DNA from: CAISIP01 sp039934375
GTDB taxonomy: Bacteria > Pseudomonadota > Gammaproteobacteria > Burkholderiales > Burkholderiaceae_C
NCBI GenBank assembly: GCA_039934375.1
Contig: JBDTMH010000067.1
Coordinates: 1-19,508 of the forward strand
Length of the DNA: 19,508 nt
Direction: 5' to 3'
The first letter of the stretch is position 1. Each line of letters opens with the position of its first letter. A model generated the notes under the pieces. It searched no databases, was not told the DNA's origin, and saw nothing but the letters and a program-made list of their open reading frames with translations. The position numbers and the translations under genes were made by a program. This document shows positions 16,275 to 19,508 of the stretch, in pieces.

Positions 16275-17219
16275 TCAACGCTTGAGCGACGCGGTCACCG
16301 CCGCCAGACCGTCCTTGCCGTCGAAGGTGGTGACGCCCTTGAGCCAGGGCTCGAGCACGCCGGGATTCTTCTTGAGATAGTTGCGCGCAGCGGTAATGGG
16401 CTTGACCTTGTCCAGGATCGGCCCCATGACCTGGTTTTCCATGCCGGTATTGAACTGCAGGTTGTTCAGCAGCATTGCAACGTTCGGGCACTTCGCTTCG
16501 TAGCCGGTCGGCACCGCGGTATAGACCTTGGCTTCGCCGAAATTCGGTCCGAACACGTCATCGCCACCGGACAGGTAGTTCATCTTCATCTGCACGTTCA
16601 TCGGATGCGGCTCCCAACCCAGGAACACGATTGCCTTCTTGCTGCGGCCAGCGCGCTGGGCTTCGATCAGCATGCCGGCCTCCGAAGACTCGACCAGCTT
16701 GAAATCCTTCAGGCCGAACTTGTCGTCCTTGATCATGCCCAGGATCAGCGCATTGCCATCGTTGCCCGGCTCGATGCCGTAGATCTTGCCGTCCAGATCC
16801 TTTTTGAACTTGGCGATGTCGGCAAAGTTCTTCAGTCCCTTTTCGTAGAGATATGCCGGCACGGCCAACGTGTATTTGGCCCCGACCAGATTCGGCGTCT
16901 CCAGCACCTTGATCTGTCCGGCCTTGACGAAGGGCTCAATGACCGGTGTCATCGACGGATTCCAGTAGCCGAGAAACACATCGATCTGCTTGTTCTTCAT
17001 GCCCGCGAACGCGATCGGAATCGATGCGATGGTCACGGTCGGTTTGTAGCCCAGACCCTCGAGCACCACCGAGGTCATGCCAGTGGTCGCGGCAATGTCG
17101 CTCCAGCCGACGTCGGCAAACCGCACGGTCTTGCACGCAGCGTCTTCGGCCGCAATGGCAGGCACCACCGATGCCGCCATGGCAGCCAACAGTAGCAGGG
17201 ATTTCAGCGTGAATTTCAT
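16275..17219 (-). CDS. choX: Choline/betaine ABC transporter substrate-binding protein
   Basis: A 314-residue periplasmic binding protein with a signal peptide (MKFTLKSLLLLAAM, cleavage expected after AIA at residue 23). It follows the ChoX/ProX pattern: FADVGWSDI (Trp39), GYWNPSM (Trp86), AKYTLAVPAYL (Tyr116), IEPGNDGNA (150-157) and LGWEPHPMN (Trp202). These aromatic residues match the cage that holds the trimethylammonium group in ChoX. Choline is favoured over glycine betaine because of the ChoX-like spacing and the linked betA and betB. AAGGAGA lies 5 nt before the ATG, the strongest ribosome site in this operon. The ATPase and permease genes (choV, choW) are not in the window, so it must use a transporter encoded elsewhere or beyond the right edge. 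Confidence 0.88.
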   Translation of the reverse strand: MKFTLKSLLLLAAMAASVVPAIAAEDAACKTVRFADVGWSDIAATTGMTSVVLEGLGYKPTVTIASIPIAFAGMKNKQIDVFLGYWNPSMTPVIEPFVKAGQIKVLETPNLVGAKYTLAVPAYLYEKGLKNFADIAKFKKDLDGKIYGIEPGNDGNALILGMIKDDKFGLKDFKLVESSEAGMLIEAQRAGRSKKAIVFLGWEPHPMNVQMKMNYLSGGDDVFGPNFGEAKVYTAVPTGYEAKCPNVAMLLNNLQFNTGMENQVMGPILDKVKPITAARNYLKKNPGVLEPWLKGVTTFDGKDGLAAVTASLKR

Positions 17220-17268
17220 AAGGTCTCCTTCTTGTCGCGGTGGACGTCATCCGATGTCGGCGCGTGTG

Positions 17269-17287
17269 CATCACGACCATCGTGGTG
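17269..17287. promoter_or_regulatory. Short inverted repeat ahead of choX
   Basis: CATCACGA and TCGTGGTG flank a CCA loop, giving an 8-bp stem with one G-T pair in the 111-bp gap between the RACE gene and choX, about 50 nt upstream of the choX start. There is no T-run, so it is not a typical intrinsic terminator. It could be an operator half-site pair or an mRNA hairpin that tunes expression between the two genes; nothing ties it to a named regulator. Confidence 0.25.
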
Positions 17288-17330
17288 TGGCCGGTTCGCC
17301 CTGCAGCGCATGGCACCAGCTGTTTCCATT

Positions 17331-19370
17331 CTATGAGGCCGCCTCCGGCCGGGGCTCGCGCCGTGCGCCACGACGCCCGCGCGCAGTCGATTCGTTATGG
17401 ATCGCGACCCGTTCGGGCAAGGTAACGACCTCGCGCAACTTCTCGTACGGCGCCGTCAGGTGCGGGATCGCCATCGCCTCGACGAAAAACTCCTGAAACC
17501 GGGGTTCGACTGCGGTTTCGATCTTCTCCACGCGCCGCACCAGTTCCTCGATCTCGGGTCGCGCGCGCCGGTCCAGCAGGGCGATCCGGGCACCGGTGCC
17601 TGCGGCATTGCCGGCCGAGCTGACTTGCTCCAGCGAGCAGTCGGGAATCATGCCCAGCACCATCGCATACTTGACGTCGATATGGCTGCCGAATGCGCCC
17701 GCCAGGCGGATGCGGTCCACCTTCTGCACCCCCATGCGCTCCATCAGCAGGCGCACGCCGGCATACAGCGCCGCCTTGCCAAGCTGGATGGCGCGCACGT
17801 CGTTCTGGATCACCTTGATCGGCGAACCGCTGCCCGTTGCGGCACAGATCTCGTATGAATACGTGCGCCCGTCGATCTGGATGCGCGCACTGCGCGCCGC
17901 CAGTTCGCCGTTGATGATTCCGTCGTGGCGGATCACGCCGGCCAGGTACAACTCGGCCAGGATCTCGATGATTCCCGAGCCGCAGATGCCGGTGACACCG
18001 GTGCTCGCAGTCGCCTCGGCAAACCCCGCGTCGTCGGACCAGAGATCGCAGCCGATGACCTTGAAGCGGGGCTCGAGCGTGACCGGATCGATGCGCACAC
18101 GCTCGATCGCCCCCGGCGCGGCGCGCTGGCCACAGCTGATCTGGGCACCTTCGAAAGCCGGGCCGGTCGGGCTGGAACATGCCAGCATGCGTCGGCGGTT
18201 GCCCAGCACGATCTCGGCATTGGTGCCCACGTCCACCAGCAGCGTGATCTCGTCCGACAGGTCGGGACGTTCCGCCAGGATCACGCCCGCGGTATCGGCG
18301 CCGACATGGCCGGCAATACACGGCAACACATAGATGCGTGCGTTGCGGTGGATCGCGAAATCGATCTCGACCGCCCAGATCGTGATGGCACGGTCGGTCG
18401 CCAGCGCAAATGGCGCGCCACCGAGTTCGATCGGCGAGATACCCAGCAGCAGGTGGTGCATGATGGGGTTGCCGACAAACGTGGCCTCCAGGATATCGGT
18501 GGCCTCGATGCCGACCTGAAATGCAACGTCAGCAGCCAGCTGGTTGATCGCCACCCGCACCGCCTGGGTCATTTCCTTCTCGCCGCCCGGATTCATCATC
18601 AGGTAGGACACCCGGCTCATCAGGTCCTCGCCAAAGCGGATCTGCGGGTTCATGATGCCCGAGGCCGCAATCACCTCGCCGGTTGACAGCTTGCACAAGT
18701 GCGCCGCAATCGTCGTCGAGCCGACGTCGATCGCGATGCCATAGGTATGCTCGCGAAAACCCGGCCAGACCGCGATGATCTGGTTGCCGCCATGCACCGC
18801 GACGGTCACCTTCCAGTCACCCTGGCGCAGCGCTTCCTGCAACCGGTGCAGCACCAGCACGTCGCATTTGAGGTCAGTCAGCCGCCACTCGAACTCCAGT
18901 GCGTCCTCGAGCCGGCGCAGATCACCCGAGGGGTCGTGCATGTCGGGCTGCTGCACCTCGACGTAGTGCAGCCGTACCACCGGATTGATCTGGATGTCGT
19001 GCGCTTCGGCTTCCTTGCGCACGACCTGGCGATGCAACTGGCTCTCGGACGGAACGTCGATCACCACGTCACCGAGCACCTGGGTGGAACACGACAGGCG
19101 CCGCCCTGGCTCCATCGCCTGGGTCGCGCAATACTCCTCTTCGACCGGGCCAAACGCCGACAGGTGGTCGACCCGCGAATGCACGCCATGCTTGGCAAAT
19201 TCGCCCACCGCTTGTGTCACCTGGCAACGGCCACAGATGCCTCGCCCGCCACAGACCGAGTCAATGTCGACGCCCAGCGAGCGCGCAGCCTGCAGCACCA
19301 TGGTGCCAACCGGAAACCGGCCGCGACGCCCGGACGGCGTGAATACCACCAGCGGATCTTTCGTGTTCAT
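17331..19370 (-). CDS. RACE-type corrinoid activation protein (2Fe-2S ferredoxin plus ASKHA/DUF4445)
   Basis: A 679-residue protein with an N-terminal plant-type 2Fe-2S domain (Cys40, Cys46 and Cys49 in CGGRGICGRC, and probably Cys94 in RLSCST), a linker, and a DUF4445 ASKHA ATPase part. ATPase landmarks are YGIAIDVGSTTIAAHL (210-225), NPQIRFGEDLMSR (241-253), FVGNPIMHHLLLG (298-310), LLVDVGTNAEIVLG (377-390) and GPAFEGAQISCG. Such proteins use ATP to re-reduce inactive cob(II)alamin on corrinoid methyl carriers to cob(I)alamin. The likely client is the corrinoid partner of an MttB-type methyltransferase, one of which ends at the left edge. ATG 19370 is preceded by GGGGGT from the adjacent repeat. 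The last ~20 residues are an Arg-rich tail. It is the first gene of the choline series seen here. Confidence 0.88.
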   Translation of the reverse strand: MNTKDPLVVFTPSGRRGRFPVGTMVLQAARSLGVDIDSVCGGRGICGRCQVTQAVGEFAKHGVHSRVDHLSAFGPVEEEYCATQAMEPGRRLSCSTQVLGDVVIDVPSESQLHRQVVRKEAEAHDIQINPVVRLHYVEVQQPDMHDPSGDLRRLEDALEFEWRLTDLKCDVLVLHRLQEALRQGDWKVTVAVHGGNQIIAVWPGFREHTYGIAIDVGSTTIAAHLCKLSTGEVIAASGIMNPQIRFGEDLMSRVSYLMMNPGGEKEMTQAVRVAINQLAADVAFQVGIEATDILEATFVGNPIMHHLLLGISPIELGGAPFALATDRAITIWAVEIDFAIHRNARIYVLPCIAGHVGADTAGVILAERPDLSDEITLLVDVGTNAEIVLGNRRRMLACSSPTGPAFEGAQISCGQRAAPGAIERVRIDPVTLEPRFKVIGCDLWSDDAGFAEATASTGVTGICGSGIIEILAELYLAGVIRHDGIINGELAARSARIQIDGRTYSYEICAATGSGSPIKVIQNDVRAIQLGKAALYAGVRLLMERMGVQKVDRIRLAGAFGSHIDVKYAMVLGMIPDCSLEQVSSAGNAAGTGARIALLDRRARPEIEELVRRVEKIETAVEPRFQEFFVEAMAIPHLTAPYEKLREVVTLPERVAIHNESTARGRRGARREPRPEAAS

Positions 19371-19372
19371 AT

Positions 19373-19508
19373 GACCCCCACGCTTGTCACTGCGTGTACT
19401 GCGCTGCCCCCCGAGGGGGCTAATTTCCCTTGGGGCGGCCCGGCGGGAAATTCGACCCCCACGCTTGTCACTGCGTGTACTGCGCTGCCCCCCGAGGGGG
19501 CTAATTTC
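19373..19508. repeat. 81-bp-period tandem repeat with hairpins (two copies, second cut by window edge)
   Basis: A 55-bp block beginning GACCCCCACGCTTGTCACTG occurs at 19373-19427 and again, identical, at 19454-19508, so the period is 81 bp and the array may continue to the right. Each copy holds GCCCCC-CGA-GGGGGC, a perfect 6-bp stem. Across the copy junction, AATTTCCC (19422-19429) pairs with GGGAAATT (19445-19452). The repeat begins 2 nt upstream of the RACE start codon and so forms that gene's leader. Similar C-run/G-run elements are familiar from Comamonadaceae intergenic regions; that is recall, not a search. Confidence 0.85.

Noticed and set aside
16273..16491. Upstream extension of the betB frame into choX
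   Set aside because: The extra residues are a shadow of choX; the ATG at 16272 gives the normal BetB N-terminus.

Overview
The window is high-GC, gene-dense DNA that looks like a beta-proteobacterium, most likely Burkholderiales and perhaps Comamonadaceae. This rests on gene content and on a C-run/G-run hairpin repeat at the right edge that resembles repeats I recall from Comamonadaceae intergenic regions. It is recognition from memory, not a search result. No rRNA or tRNA gene was seen.

Left part (1-6323). The window opens inside the 3' end of an MttB-family (trimethylamine/glycine betaine) methyltransferase. A HyuA-like ASKHA protein converges on it. Next, on the + strand, come a DUF1499 membrane protein and a large CocE/NonD-type alpha/beta hydrolase. 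A small minus-strand pair follows, MmcQ/YjbR-like plus a 72-residue protein of unknown function.

Middle part (about 6500-9800) is a decayed integron. A + strand integron integrase relic (9286-9791) keeps the N-terminal helix, the LLYGTGMR and RVKD blocks, the integron-specific patch and the terminal GHxDVSxTMxYTH box, but has lost the sequence between them. On the other strand, pointing away from it as cassettes do, lie a secreted 145-residue protein, a wrecked cassette holding an IS110-family relic, a RibD/DHFR-fold cassette, an overlapping DUF4160-DUF2442 pair, and a doubtful 79-residue ORF. Between them are attC-like sites. The best, 7302-7388, forms a stem with one extrahelical base and shares a loop module with the decayed site at 8054-8121.

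Right part (9994-19370) is one minus-strand gene series, transcribed right to left: a RACE-type ferredoxin/ASKHA corrinoid-activating protein, a ChoX-like choline-binding protein, betB, betA, a phosphorylcholine phosphatase (pchP), a betaine-homocysteine methyltransferase-like gene, and an EamA transporter. Gaps are short (2, 12, 10, 80 and 39 nt after choX). The logic is phosphocholine -> choline -> betaine aldehyde -> glycine betaine, then methyl removal either to homocysteine (BHMT-like) or, by inference, to a corrinoid protein through an MttB-type enzyme kept active by RACE. The corrinoid protein, the second methyltransferase, BetI and the ChoV/ChoW transporter subunits are not in the window. 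Two copies of an 81-bp-period hairpin repeat sit directly upstream of the RACE gene and run off the right edge.
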